NCBI GenBank assembly: GCA_031285645.1
Contig: JAITVU010000297.1
Span: 1-6,472, forward strand
Direction: 5' to 3'
From: Oscillospiraceae bacterium
GTDB lineage: Bacteria; Bacillota; Clostridia; Oscillospirales; Ruminococcaceae
DNA: 6,472 nucleotides
In this document: piece after piece, positions 1-6,162 of the stretch
How positions within the stretch are numbered: the first letter of the stretch is position 1
Layout of the letters: every line of letters starts with the position of its first letter
Made by a program: the position numbers and the translations under genes
The notes under the pieces: generated by a model
The model's database searches: none
What the model saw: the letters and a program-made list of their open reading frames with translations, nothing else
What the model was told of the DNA's origin: nothing

Positions 1-430
1 AATGGCCGCCTCCTCTTTGTTGGGACTGATGATCCTTCCGACCGTCATCGGCATCACGGAAAGCGCGGTCCGGGCCGTGCCGGGTGAACTTTACGAAGGG
101 GCGGTGGCGCTGGGCGCAAGCCGTGAACGGGCGGTGTTCCGTGTCATCCTCCCCGCCGCCAAATCCGGCATTTTAGCGGCGGTGGTGCTTGGAATCGGCC
201 GCGCTGTCGGCGAGACGATGGCAGTCATCATGGTGGCCGGCAATCAGGCGCGCATGCCTGCCGGGATTTTCAAGGGCGTTCGCACCCTCACGGCCAATAT
301 CGTACTTGAAATGGGATACGCCGCCGAACTGCACCGGGAAGCCCTGATCGCCACCGGCGTCGTGCTGTTCGTGTTTATTCTGCTGATTAATCTGCTGTTT
401 TCGGCGCTGCGGAAGGACGGTGCGCAATGA
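1..430 (+). CDS. pstC: Phosphate ABC transporter permease PstC, C-terminal part (5' end outside window)
   Basis: This is the last ~142 residues of one of the two membrane subunits of the high-affinity phosphate importer PstSCAB. The reading frame is open to the left edge, so the ATG at position 2 is internal and not the start. Seen in the sequence: the ABC-permease EAA loop that contacts the ATPase (EGAVALGASRERAVF, then ILPAAKSGI), followed by a hydrophobic segment with the family-typical GRAVGETMAV stretch, and a last membrane helix near the C-terminus (VVLFVFILLINLLF). The stop overlaps the next start as ATGA. Assignment as PstC rather than PstA rests on its place before a complete PstA, the usual pstS-C-A-B order. 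The missing N-terminal half would carry the other membrane helices. Confidence 0.93.
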   Translation, partial: MAASSLLGLMILPTVIGITESAVRAVPGELYEGAVALGASRERAVFRVILPAAKSGILAAVVLGIGRAVGETMAVIMVAGNQARMPAGIFKGVRTLTANIVLEMGYAAELHREALIATGVVLFVFILLINLLFSALRKDGAQ

Positions 431-1314
431 AGGAAAGAGCTTTCGGTGCTATACATGATATGCTCACCCGCCTGGCGGCTGTCTTTTTTCGCGTGAGATC
501 CCGGCTGACCGCCCTTGTCCTTCGGACAGTGACCTGGCTGGCGGCGGGACTAACCTTCGGCGCGTTGTTTTTCCTCCTGGGGCATATTTTGATAAACGGC
601 ATCCCGTATATAAAGCCGTCGCTTTTTGCGTGGGAGTACAACACCACGAATGTCTCTTTGCTTCCCGCACTCGTCACAACGGTCTTCATGGTGGCGCTTG
701 CGCTGGTTGTCTCTGTGCCGCTGGGCCTGTTCACCGCCATATACCTCGTGGAATACGCCAAACGGGGCAGCCGGCTGGTCAAGCTGATACGGGTGACGGC
801 CGAAACACTCTCCGGCATCCCCTCCATTGTATACGGGCTGTTTGGACTGTTATTCTTTGTCACATGGCTGGGATGGGGATTTTCCCTCGCGGCCGGGACA
901 TTGACGCTCGCCATTATGATTCTGCCGCTCATTATGCGCACAGCCGAGGAAAGCCTGAAAGCCGTACCCGACACTTACCGGGAGGGCGCCTTCGGCCTTG
1001 GCGCGGGACGGCTGCGCACGGTCTTCCGGATTGTCTTGCCCGCCGCCGCGCCCGGCATTCTGGCGGGTATCATTCTGGCAATGGGCCGCATCGTTGGGGA
1101 AACCGCCGCCCTGATCTACACGGCGGGAACGGTGGCCCAAATTCCGAACAGCCTGCTGGCTTCCGGGCGGACTTTGGCCGTTCACATGTATGCTCTTTCA
1201 AGCGAGGGGCTCTATACCGGGCAGGCATACGCCACAGCGGTTGTCCTGCTGATCGTGGTGGTGGGCATCAACGCGCTGTCGGCCGCGCTTGCAAGAAAAA
1301 TAGCGAGGGGGTGA
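427..1314 (+). CDS. pstA: Phosphate ABC transporter permease PstA
   Basis: This is the second membrane subunit of the phosphate importer; it pairs with PstC to form the channel across the cytoplasmic membrane. It has 295 residues, normal for the family. Visible membrane segments lie at about residues 35-57, 80-107, 130-150, 153-171, 208-228 and 265-287. The strongly conserved PstA/PstC stretch [11 protein letters not shown] is at 130-140. The EAA loop that docks on PstB begins at E186 (EGAFGLGAG) and ends with VLPAAAPGI. The start overlaps the pstC stop by four bases (ATGA) and is preceded by GGAAGG at 411-416, ten bases upstream, so translation is probably coupled to pstC. An N-terminal cytoplasmic tail of about 30 residues rich in Arg precedes the first helix. 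Confidence 0.95.
   Translation: MKERAFGAIHDMLTRLAAVFFRVRSRLTALVLRTVTWLAAGLTFGALFFLLGHILINGIPYIKPSLFAWEYNTTNVSLLPALVTTVFMVALALVVSVPLGLFTAIYLVEYAKRGSRLVKLIRVTAETLSGIPSIVYGLFGLLFFVTWLGWGFSLAAGTLTLAIMILPLIMRTAEESLKAVPDTYREGAFGLGAGRLRTVFRIVLPAAAPGILAGIILAMGRIVGETAALIYTAGTVAQIPNSLLASGRTLAVHMYALSSEGLYTGQAYATAVVLLIVVVGINALSAALARKIARG
1306..1311 (+). promoter_or_regulatory. Ribosome binding site that fixes the pstB start
   Basis: AGGGGG lies eight bases before the GTG at 1320. The pstB frame stays open far upstream through pstA, so this site decides the start. Another in-frame GTG at 1311 overlaps the purine run itself and cannot use it. The site lies in the last codons of pstA. Confidence 0.7.
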
Positions 1315-1319
1315 TACTT

Positions 1320-2069
1320 GTGGACAAAATCAACCTGAATCATGTGGCGCTGTGGTATAATGACTTTAAGGCGCTCCACGGTATTACAATGGACATTGAG
1401 GCGAACGAGATCACCGCCTTTATCGGCCCGTCCGGCTGTGGTAAATCAACGCTGTTAAAATGCCTCAACCGTATGAACGACCTGGTGGAAGGCTGCAAAG
1501 TCACCGGCGGGATCCTGCTTGACGGCGAGGATATTTATATCAATCAGGACATCAATCATCTCCGGAAACGGGTTGGCATGGTGTTTCAAAAGCCCAACCC
1601 GTTCCCCATGAGCATATACGACAATATCGCGTTTGGGCCGCGTACACACGGGATCAATTCACGCCTGAAACTGGACGCCGTTGTCGAGAAAGCCTTGCGG
1701 GACGCGGCGATTTGGGATGAAACCAAGGACCGGCTGAAAAAGAGCGCCCTGTCCCTGTCTGGAGGCCAGCAGCAGAGGCTTTGTATCGCGCGGGCTCTGG
1801 CTGTGGAACCGGAAGTGATTTTGATGGATGAACCGACTTCGGCGCTCGACCCGATTTCCACATCCAAAATTGAAGATTTGATGGCCGAACTGAAATTGAA
1901 ATATACGGTTGTGATCGTCACCCACAATATGCAGCAGGCGACGCGCATCTCCGATAAGACGGCATTTTTCCTGCTTGGCGAACTGATTGAATATGATGAG
2001 ACCGAGCGGCTGTTTTCCATGCCCAAGGATCAGCGGTGCGAAGATTATATCACAGGGAGGTTCGGATAA
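1320..2069 (+). CDS. pstB: Phosphate ABC transporter ATP-binding protein PstB
   Basis: This is the cytoplasmic ATPase that drives phosphate import through PstC and PstA. With the GTG start at 1320 it has 249 residues, matching the compact PstB family. All ABC ATPase motifs are present: Walker [10 protein letters not shown] at 36-44, followed by the PstB-typical LNRMNDL (49-55); Q-loop Q90 in [14 protein letters not shown], a PstB hallmark; signature LSGGQQQR at 146-153; Walker B VILMDEP at 166-172 with catalytic E171; the D-loop SALD; and switch histidine H202 in VTHNMQQA. The C-terminal YITGRFG is also typical. It starts five bases after the pstA stop, and its stop shares one base with the phoU start. 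The frame is open upstream inside pstA, but that stretch is an out-of-frame shadow of pstA. Confidence 0.96.
   Translation: MDKINLNHVALWYNDFKALHGITMDIEANEITAFIGPSGCGKSTLLKCLNRMNDLVEGCKVTGGILLDGEDIYINQDINHLRKRVGMVFQKPNPFPMSIYDNIAFGPRTHGINSRLKLDAVVEKALRDAAIWDETKDRLKKSALSLSGGQQQRLCIARALAVEPEVILMDEPTSALDPISTSKIEDLMAELKLKYTVVIVTHNMQQATRISDKTAFFLLGELIEYDETERLFSMPKDQRCEDYITGRFG
2055..2060 (+). promoter_or_regulatory. Ribosome binding site that fixes the phoU start
   Basis: GGGAGG lies eight bases before the ATG at 2069 and inside the end of pstB. It favours this start over an in-frame GTG at 2036, which would add residues that do not look like PhoU. Confidence 0.7.
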
Positions 2070-2734
2070 TGCGCAGTACGTTTGATAAACAGCTGCAAAC
2101 ATTGAATACCCAGCTTATTGAAATGGGCATGCTTGTTGAAACGGCGATTGCCGCCTCCGTTGAAGCGCTGAAAAAGCAGGATGTGCAGCTCGCGAAAAAG
2201 GCCATTGCTTCCGACGCGGAGGTCGACCAGAAGGAAAAGGACATTGAGACGTTATGCCTGAAACTGCTGTTGCAGCAGCAGCCGGTGGCAAAAGACCTGC
2301 GCCTGATCTCGGCGGCGCTGAAAATGATTACCGATATGGAACGCATCGGCGACCAGGCCGCCGACATCGCCGAGATTTCCATTTACCTTTCCGGGCAGCC
2401 CGCCGTCAAGAAATTGGAGCATATCCCACAGATGGCCGAGGCGACGGCTAAAATGGTGACGGAGAGCATTGACGCCTTTGTTAAGAAGGATTTGGCGCTC
2501 GCCCGTCAGGTCATAGATTACGACGACATCGTGGACGCCCTGTTCGACGCCATAAAAAGCGACCTGATCGAGCTTATAGGGGCCGACAGCGCGAATGGCG
2601 GGCGGGCCATCGACCTGATTATGATCGCGAAATATTTGGAGCGCATCGGCGACCACGCAGTCAATATCGCGGAGTGGGTTGTATTTTCCATTACGGGAAA
2701 GCACGTCGGCGCGACGGAAACGGAAGGTGAATAG
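2069..2734 (+). CDS. phoU: Phosphate signalling regulator PhoU
   Basis: PhoU is a cytoplasmic helical protein that links the Pst transporter to the PhoR kinase and restrains both signalling and uptake when phosphate is plentiful. The 221-residue product shows the two symmetrical PhoU repeats, each a three-helix bundle with a metal-binding E-R-I-G-D motif: MERIGDQAADIAE at 90-102 and LERIGDHAVNIAEW at 190-203. The PVAKDLR segment at 72-78, before the first motif, is also a family signature. It has no signal peptide or membrane segment. The start ATG overlaps the pstB stop by one base (TAATG), and the stop TAG directly touches the next start. The standard pst-operon position directly after pstB supports the call. 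Confidence 0.96.
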   Translation: MRSTFDKQLQTLNTQLIEMGMLVETAIAASVEALKKQDVQLAKKAIASDAEVDQKEKDIETLCLKLLLQQQPVAKDLRLISAALKMITDMERIGDQAADIAEISIYLSGQPAVKKLEHIPQMAEATAKMVTESIDAFVKKDLALARQVIDYDDIVDALFDAIKSDLIELIGADSANGGRAIDLIMIAKYLERIGDHAVNIAEWVVFSITGKHVGATETEGE

Positions 2735-3418
2735 ATGCGTACGATCTTTATTGTCGAAGACGACGAGGATATCCGAGAACTGACTGTGTACGCGCTGGAA
2801 AACGCCGACTGCGCCTGCAGCGGATTTGAGGACGGCAATCATTTTTTCTCCGCGCTGGAGAAAGCGTCCCGCCCGCCCGATCTCGTGCTGCTTGACATCA
2901 TGCTGCCGGGCGACGACGGCTTGACGATTCTCAAAAAACTGCGCGGCCACGCTAGGTACGGGGAAATCCCCATTATTATGCTGACGGCGAAGGGCAGCGA
3001 AGCGGATAAGGTGAAGGGGCTTAATTTTGGCGCGGACGACTATATTGCCAAGCCCTTTGGCGTGACCGAGCTCATCGCCCGCATAGGCGCGGTGCTGCGC
3101 AGGGCCAAAAGCGCGCCGATGGAGAACATCGCGCTGACTTACCGGAACATCACGCTGGACAGCCTGCGTCATATCGCGACAGTGGATGGCGAGGCGGTTT
3201 TATTAACGTTTATGGAGTTTGAGTTGCTCCATTACCTGCTGCTGAACGCGGACATTGTTTTAAGCCGGGATAAGCTGATGGACGCCGTGTGGGGCTACGA
3301 TTATGAAGGCGAAAGCCGGACGGTGGATATGCATATCAAATCCCTGCGGCAAAAACTGGGCGCGGCGGGCATCCATATCAAAACAGTACGGAACGTCGGC
3401 TATAAGATCGGGGTGTGA
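2735..3418 (+). CDS. phoB: PhoB/PhoP-type response regulator (OmpR family)
   Basis: This is a 227-residue transcription factor that is activated by phosphorylation and binds promoters of phosphate-starvation genes. The N-terminal receiver domain (about 1-122) has the acidic pair D9/D10, phospho-acceptor D54 in LVLLDIMLPG, switch residue T84 in MLTAK, and K106 in the YIAKPF turn. The C-terminal OmpR-type winged helix (about 130-226) includes LTFMEFELLHYLL, VLSRDKLMDAVWG, the recognition region RTVDMHIKSLRQKLG and the closing wing TVRNVGYKIG. A ribosome site (AAGGTG, 2724-2729) sits five bases upstream. The name phoB (phoP in Gram-positive usage) is inferred from the position between phoU and the kinase. 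Sequence alone cannot exclude a related OmpR-family regulator, but the context makes it likely. Confidence 0.88.
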   Translation: MRTIFIVEDDEDIRELTVYALENADCACSGFEDGNHFFSALEKASRPPDLVLLDIMLPGDDGLTILKKLRGHARYGEIPIIMLTAKGSEADKVKGLNFGADDYIAKPFGVTELIARIGAVLRRAKSAPMENIALTYRNITLDSLRHIATVDGEAVLLTFMEFELLHYLLLNADIVLSRDKLMDAVWGYDYEGESRTVDMHIKSLRQKLGAAGIHIKTVRNVGYKIGV

Positions 3419-5010
3419 TGGGAATGACCAAGCGTATTTTTCGCACGATGAGCCTGCTCATTTCCCTGACGGTGCTTGTCTTTTCCGTTCTGTGGGGTTT
3501 GGCGTTTTTCAGGCAGTTCGGCGCACAGGTTAAGGACGGCCTTAAGACACTTCGCGTTTCCATTATTGATCAGGCGGGGAATGTCACGTTTGACAATATG
3601 GCCGAATTGGACATGTTGGGAAATCATCTTGACCGCCCGGAAGTAGCCGACGCAATAAGAAACGGCACGGGGGAGAGCGAACGCTTTTCCGATACGCTGG
3701 GCGAAACCACCCACTACTATGCGGTGCGGATGGCGAGTGGCGATATTGTGCGGCTGGCGCTGGAAACAGACAGCGTATTTACCATACTTTACGGCTTCGT
3801 TCCCCTTTTATTGGTTTGTCTGCTGTTGGCGTCGGGTGTTTCCTTCTTCCTGGCCCGGCGGCTTACAAAAAGGATTGTCGCGCCCATCAACAATATTGAT
3901 TTGGACGCGCCCGAACTGGGCAATTACGACGAGCTGTTGCCGCTTGTCAAAAGGATAGAAACCCAAAAAAGGGAACTTTCAGCGCAGCTGGGCGAAATTG
4001 AAAGCCGGGCCGCGACCATATCGGCGATTACGGGGAATATGAAAGAAGGGTTGTTGCTGCTTGATACGAACGGCAAGGTCTTGCTCGCCAATGAAAGCGT
4101 CCATAATATTTTAGCTCAGGATATAGCCGTCGGCAATGACATGATTACGGTCTACCGCGACGCGGATTTTCTTGCACAGGCCAAAAGATGCCTGAGCGGA
4201 GAAAAAACGGAAATGGTCTTATGCCTTAACAATCGGTATTACAGCGTCTATTTCAGCCCTGTTTTTGAAAAGGCCCAGATCGGCGGCGCGGTGATACTGT
4301 TTATTGACATTACCGAGCGGTACGCGGCGGAAGCCCAGCGCAAGGAATTTTCGGCCAATGTGTCCCACGAACTGAAAACGCCTCTGACCACTATCGCGGC
4401 CTTGTCTGAAATGATTGCGGACGGTACCGCAAAGGACAAGGATATACGGCCGTTTGCCGATAAAATAAAGAGCCAGTCTAGCCGCCTGATCAACATTATT
4501 GACGATATTATCAAGCTGTCCGAATTTGACGAGGGCGGCATTCCCAAAGAGCACACCCGATTTAATCTGTACGATTTGGCGGAAACGGTCATCGGGAGTC
4601 TGGATGAAAAGGCAAAAGAGCGGCATGTGACGGTCGATTTGCGCGGCGAGTCTCAGCAATATATGGTGGGCAATATGCGTATGATCGATGAACTGCTGTT
4701 CAATCTCGTCGACAACGCCATCAAGTATAATTATGAAGGCGGGCGCGTTGATGTGGCCTTATCGGGTAATGAAGGGGAAATAAAACTGGCCGTTGAGGAC
4801 ACCGGCGTTGGCATCCCGAAGGAGCATTTAAGCCATATATTCGAGCGCTTTTACCGGGTAGACAAATCCCGCTCCAAAAAGACGGGCGGCACGGGACTGG
4901 GGCTGTCCATCGTGAAGCATATTGCCGAATTTCACGGTGGGCGCGTTGAAGTGGAAAGTACGGTGGGTGAAGGGACGGCCATCACAATAACATTTCAACA
5001 GCAGGAATAA
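3418..5010 (+). CDS. phoR: PhoR-type membrane sensor histidine kinase
   Basis: This is the likely partner kinase of the preceding regulator, controlling its phosphorylation according to phosphate supply. Numbered from the ATG at 3418 (530 residues), domains are: membrane helix 1 at about 11-31, an outer loop at 32-121, membrane helix 2 at 122-146, a short linker in place of a clear HAMP domain, a PAS-like domain at about 203-300, HisKA with H317 in SHELKTPLT (T321 is the expected phosphatase residue), and a HATPase domain with N-box NLVDNA (429-434), G1 box DTGVGI (461-466), F-box FERFYR and G2 box TGGTGLGL (489-496). The start is uncertain: GTG 3415 and ATG 3424 are also in frame. GGGGTG at 3410-3415 is better spaced for 3424. 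The outer loop looks short for clostridial PhoR (see findings). Confidence 0.9.
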   Translation: MGMTKRIFRTMSLLISLTVLVFSVLWGLAFFRQFGAQVKDGLKTLRVSIIDQAGNVTFDNMAELDMLGNHLDRPEVADAIRNGTGESERFSDTLGETTHYYAVRMASGDIVRLALETDSVFTILYGFVPLLLVCLLLASGVSFFLARRLTKRIVAPINNIDLDAPELGNYDELLPLVKRIETQKRELSAQLGEIESRAATISAITGNMKEGLLLLDTNGKVLLANESVHNILAQDIAVGNDMITVYRDADFLAQAKRCLSGEKTEMVLCLNNRYYSVYFSPVFEKAQIGGAVILFIDITERYAAEAQRKEFSANVSHELKTPLTTIAALSEMIADGTAKDKDIRPFADKIKSQSSRLINIIDDIIKLSEFDEGGIPKEHTRFNLYDLAETVIGSLDEKAKERHVTVDLRGESQQYMVGNMRMIDELLFNLVDNAIKYNYEGGRVDVALSGNEGEIKLAVEDTGVGIPKEHLSHIFERFYRVDKSRSKKTGGTGLGLSIVKHIAEFHGGRVEVESTVGEGTAITITFQQQE

Positions 5011-5196
5011 CCAGCCGATTCGCGCGCTCTCGGCCCTCGCGAATTGCTATAAGGCCGAGATAAACACCGACAGGCAAGGCAGACACGCAGGCGGAAATAC
5101 GCAGACGGTGTATCCGAAGGATACCGCCCTGCGGGGCGGCGGGGATCTAAGCTGCGGCGCGGCGAGCCGCGGGGAATCAGACCCGCCGTGTCATTG
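5011..5196. other. Gene-free region after the pho operon with small GC-rich hairpins
   Basis: I see no coding region here. Several inverted repeats lie in series: TCTCGGCC at 5028-5035 with GGCCGAGA at 5053-5060; ATTCGCG at 5018-5024 with CGCGAAT at 5038-5044; GTATCC-GAA-GGATAC at 5110-5124; CCGCCC-TGCG-GGGCGG at 5124-5139; and CGCGGC-GA-GCCGCG at 5158-5171. None is followed by a T run, so none is a standard intrinsic terminator. The stretch may be 3' untranslated RNA of the operon or decayed sequence. Confidence 0.5.
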
Positions 5197-5223
5197 AAAA
5201 AGCGCCGCGTGTAGCGGCGCTTT
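5197..5223 (-). terminator. Bidirectional hairpin terminator between convergent units, stronger on the minus strand
   Basis: A ten-base-pair perfect stem (AAAGCGCCGC at 5199-5208, GCGGCGCTTT at 5214-5223) closes a five-base loop. Read on the minus strand it is followed by five T residues, so it fits as the terminator of the VOC gene that ends at 5381. Read on the plus strand it is followed only by TTTCGAT, so it would end pho-operon transcription less efficiently, about 190 bases after the kinase stop. Confidence 0.72.
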
Positions 5224-5233
5224 CGATATGCTT

Positions 5234-5337
5234 ATACCCAATATCCGATTAAAAAGCAGATAAAAACGAGCGACGCGTTTTAGATAAAACGCGTTCTGAA
5301 CGACGTTTTTATCGCTCTTTTTAACGGATATTGGTAT
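5234..5337. repeat. 104-base imperfect palindrome, MITE-like or a long RNA hairpin
   Basis: The two halves are nearly complementary over their whole length. Paired blocks from outside in are: ATACC plus AATATCCG (5234-5247, one bulged C) with CGGATATTGGTAT (5325-5337); TTAAAAAG (5249-5256) with CTTTTTAA (5317-5324); GATAAAAACG (5259-5268) with CGTTTTTATC (5304-5313); and ACGCGTTTT (5273-5281) with AAAACGCGT (5286-5294) around the loop AGAT. That gives about 40 paired positions with a few small asymmetric loops. The ends carry TA on each side, which could be a TA target duplication or just more palindrome. It encodes no convincing protein. It may be a small non-autonomous mobile element; an extra terminator or structured RNA is the alternative. 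Confidence 0.6.
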
Positions 5338-5380
5338 TACCGGCGCGAAAGCCGATTTGGAGTGTGAACAAATCATGGGC

Positions 5381-5845
5381 TTAACCTTTCATAAAATGAT
5401 CAATGGCCTCCGCCGGCATAAACGTTCTCTCCATGATCTGCTCTTTTGTAAGTCCCTCGCTGTATAAGCGGCGTATCATAACGCCCATATCTTCGCCAAC
5501 TTCGACAATGTGCTTGTCCGGATCATAAAAACGAAGCACCTTCTGTCCGTAGGGCATGACGGTTTCGCTGACAATATCCACGCCCGCATCCCGGACTTTT
5601 GAGGCAAAACCGTCAAAATCCGTTTCCTCAAAATAGAGCTCCTTATCATGACCGCCGTATCGGAACACGCTTTGTTCCGAGCCGGTAAACGCTGTCCAAG
5701 AGGCTTCTGTCTGCGCGGCGAGTCCGCCTGAAAACGCGACGTTGACACCTAAATCACCAATGATTGTCAGCCCGAGCAGAGAGGTGTAGAATGCTTTGGT
5801 CTTTTCAATATCCTTTACCACGAGCATGGTTCCTTTGAATTCCAT
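5381..5845 (-). CDS. VOC family (glyoxalase/bleomycin resistance fold) protein
   Basis: This is a 154-residue cytoplasmic protein of the vicinal-oxygen-chelate superfamily, whose members include glyoxalase I, extradiol dioxygenases and drug-binding resistance proteins. The N-terminal motif LVVKDIEKTKAFYTSLLGL (8-26) is the classic first beta-alpha unit. ELYFEETDFDGF (69-80) and the closing FYDPDKHIVEVGEDM (106-120), with H112 and E115, form the second unit. The N-terminal metal-ligand position holds no histidine (T6-M7), so metal binding is uncertain. Residues 121-154 are an extra helical tail resembling a small helix-turn-helix (LTKEQIMERTFMPAEAIDHF), which I recall from related clostridial VOC proteins. 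The start is set by AAGGAG at 5853-5858, seven bases upstream. It has its own promoter and faces the pho operon. The substrate cannot be named. Confidence 0.87.
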   Translation of the reverse strand: MEFKGTMLVVKDIEKTKAFYTSLLGLTIIGDLGVNVAFSGGLAAQTEASWTAFTGSEQSVFRYGGHDKELYFEETDFDGFASKVRDAGVDIVSETVMPYGQKVLRFYDPDKHIVEVGEDMGVMIRRLYSEGLTKEQIMERTFMPAEAIDHFMKG

Positions 5846-5890
5846 ACGACATCTCCTTCAACATCTTGTACATGACTGTATCTTGAATAA

Positions 5891-5899
5891 AGTATAGCA
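5891..5899 (-). promoter_or_regulatory. Extended -10 promoter of the VOC gene
   Basis: On the minus strand the sequence reads TGCTATACT: a TATACT -10 box with the TGn extension. A usable -35 box is not evident; the hexamer 17 bases upstream is TGGCAT, a poor match. This would start transcription roughly 35-40 bases before the VOC start codon. Confidence 0.55.
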
Positions 5900-5986
5900 A
5901 AAAAAGTGCTGTAATGCCACAGGGCATAGCGGGAGAACGACAGGACTCGCCAAGTGCGAGCCCGCACCGACATAAGCGAATAAAGC

Positions 5987-6019
5987 AAAAAAAGGCCGTC
6001 AGCTAGCTGACGGCTTTTT
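5987..6019 (-). terminator. Intrinsic terminator of the tRNA-Leu gene
   Basis: The hairpin GCCGTCAG (5995-6002), CTAG loop, CTGACGGC (6007-6014) is perfect. Read on the minus strand it begins about ten bases after the tRNA 3' end and is followed by CTTTTTTT, a strong intrinsic terminator. On the plus strand it is followed by five T residues, so it could also stop transcription entering from the left. Confidence 0.88.
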
Positions 6020-6024
6020 AATAA

Positions 6025-6104
6025 TGCGGGTAACAGGAATCGAACCTGCACGGTCTCCCACTGGATCCTAAATCCAGCGCGTCTGCCAGTTCCGCCATAC
6101 CCGC
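6025..6104 (-). tRNA. tRNA-Leu (anticodon UAG)
   Basis: Read on the minus strand the gene begins GCGGGTA and ends TACCCGC plus discriminator A, giving a perfect seven-pair acceptor stem. The anticodon stem is CTGGA/TCCAG around the loop TTTAGGA, so the anticodon is UAG, which reads CUN leucine codons. The T arm is GCAGG-TTCGATT-CCTGT. The variable region of about eleven bases (TGGGAGACCGT) can form a short arm, as in class II tRNAs, though it is short for leucine. The CCA end is not encoded (TTA follows), so the mature end must be added by the CCA-adding enzyme. It stands alone with its own promoter and terminator. Confidence 0.95.
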
Positions 6105-6133
6105 ATAAAACGCCGCGTTTTTTACACCATGTC

Positions 6134-6162
6134 ATTATATAGTATGCGTTTGGGCTTGTCAA
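6134..6162 (-). promoter_or_regulatory. Consensus sigma-70/sigma-A promoter of tRNA-Leu
   Basis: On the minus strand TTGACA (6157-6162) and TATAAT (6134-6139) are both perfect consensus hexamers, separated by exactly 17 bases. The -10 box ends about 29 bases before the tRNA 5' end, leaving a leader of roughly 20 bases. The -35 box lies in the centre of a GGCTTGT-CA-ACAAGCC inverted repeat (6153-6168). Confidence 0.92.

Noticed and set aside
630..1319. Open frame upstream of and continuous with pstB, which could suggest a longer fusion protein
   Set aside because: It lies out of frame within pstA, its translation has no family features, and PstB is complete from 1320 with a well-placed ribosome site.
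2252..3172. A 306-codon open frame on the minus strand
   Set aside because: It is antisense to phoU and the response regulator, both clear by motifs. Its translation has no recognisable motif and reflects codon bias in the GC-rich genes.
5191..5376. A 61-codon minus-strand open frame before the VOC gene's 3' end
   Set aside because: It is made almost wholly of the 104-base palindrome and the neighbouring terminator hairpin and has no ribosome site.
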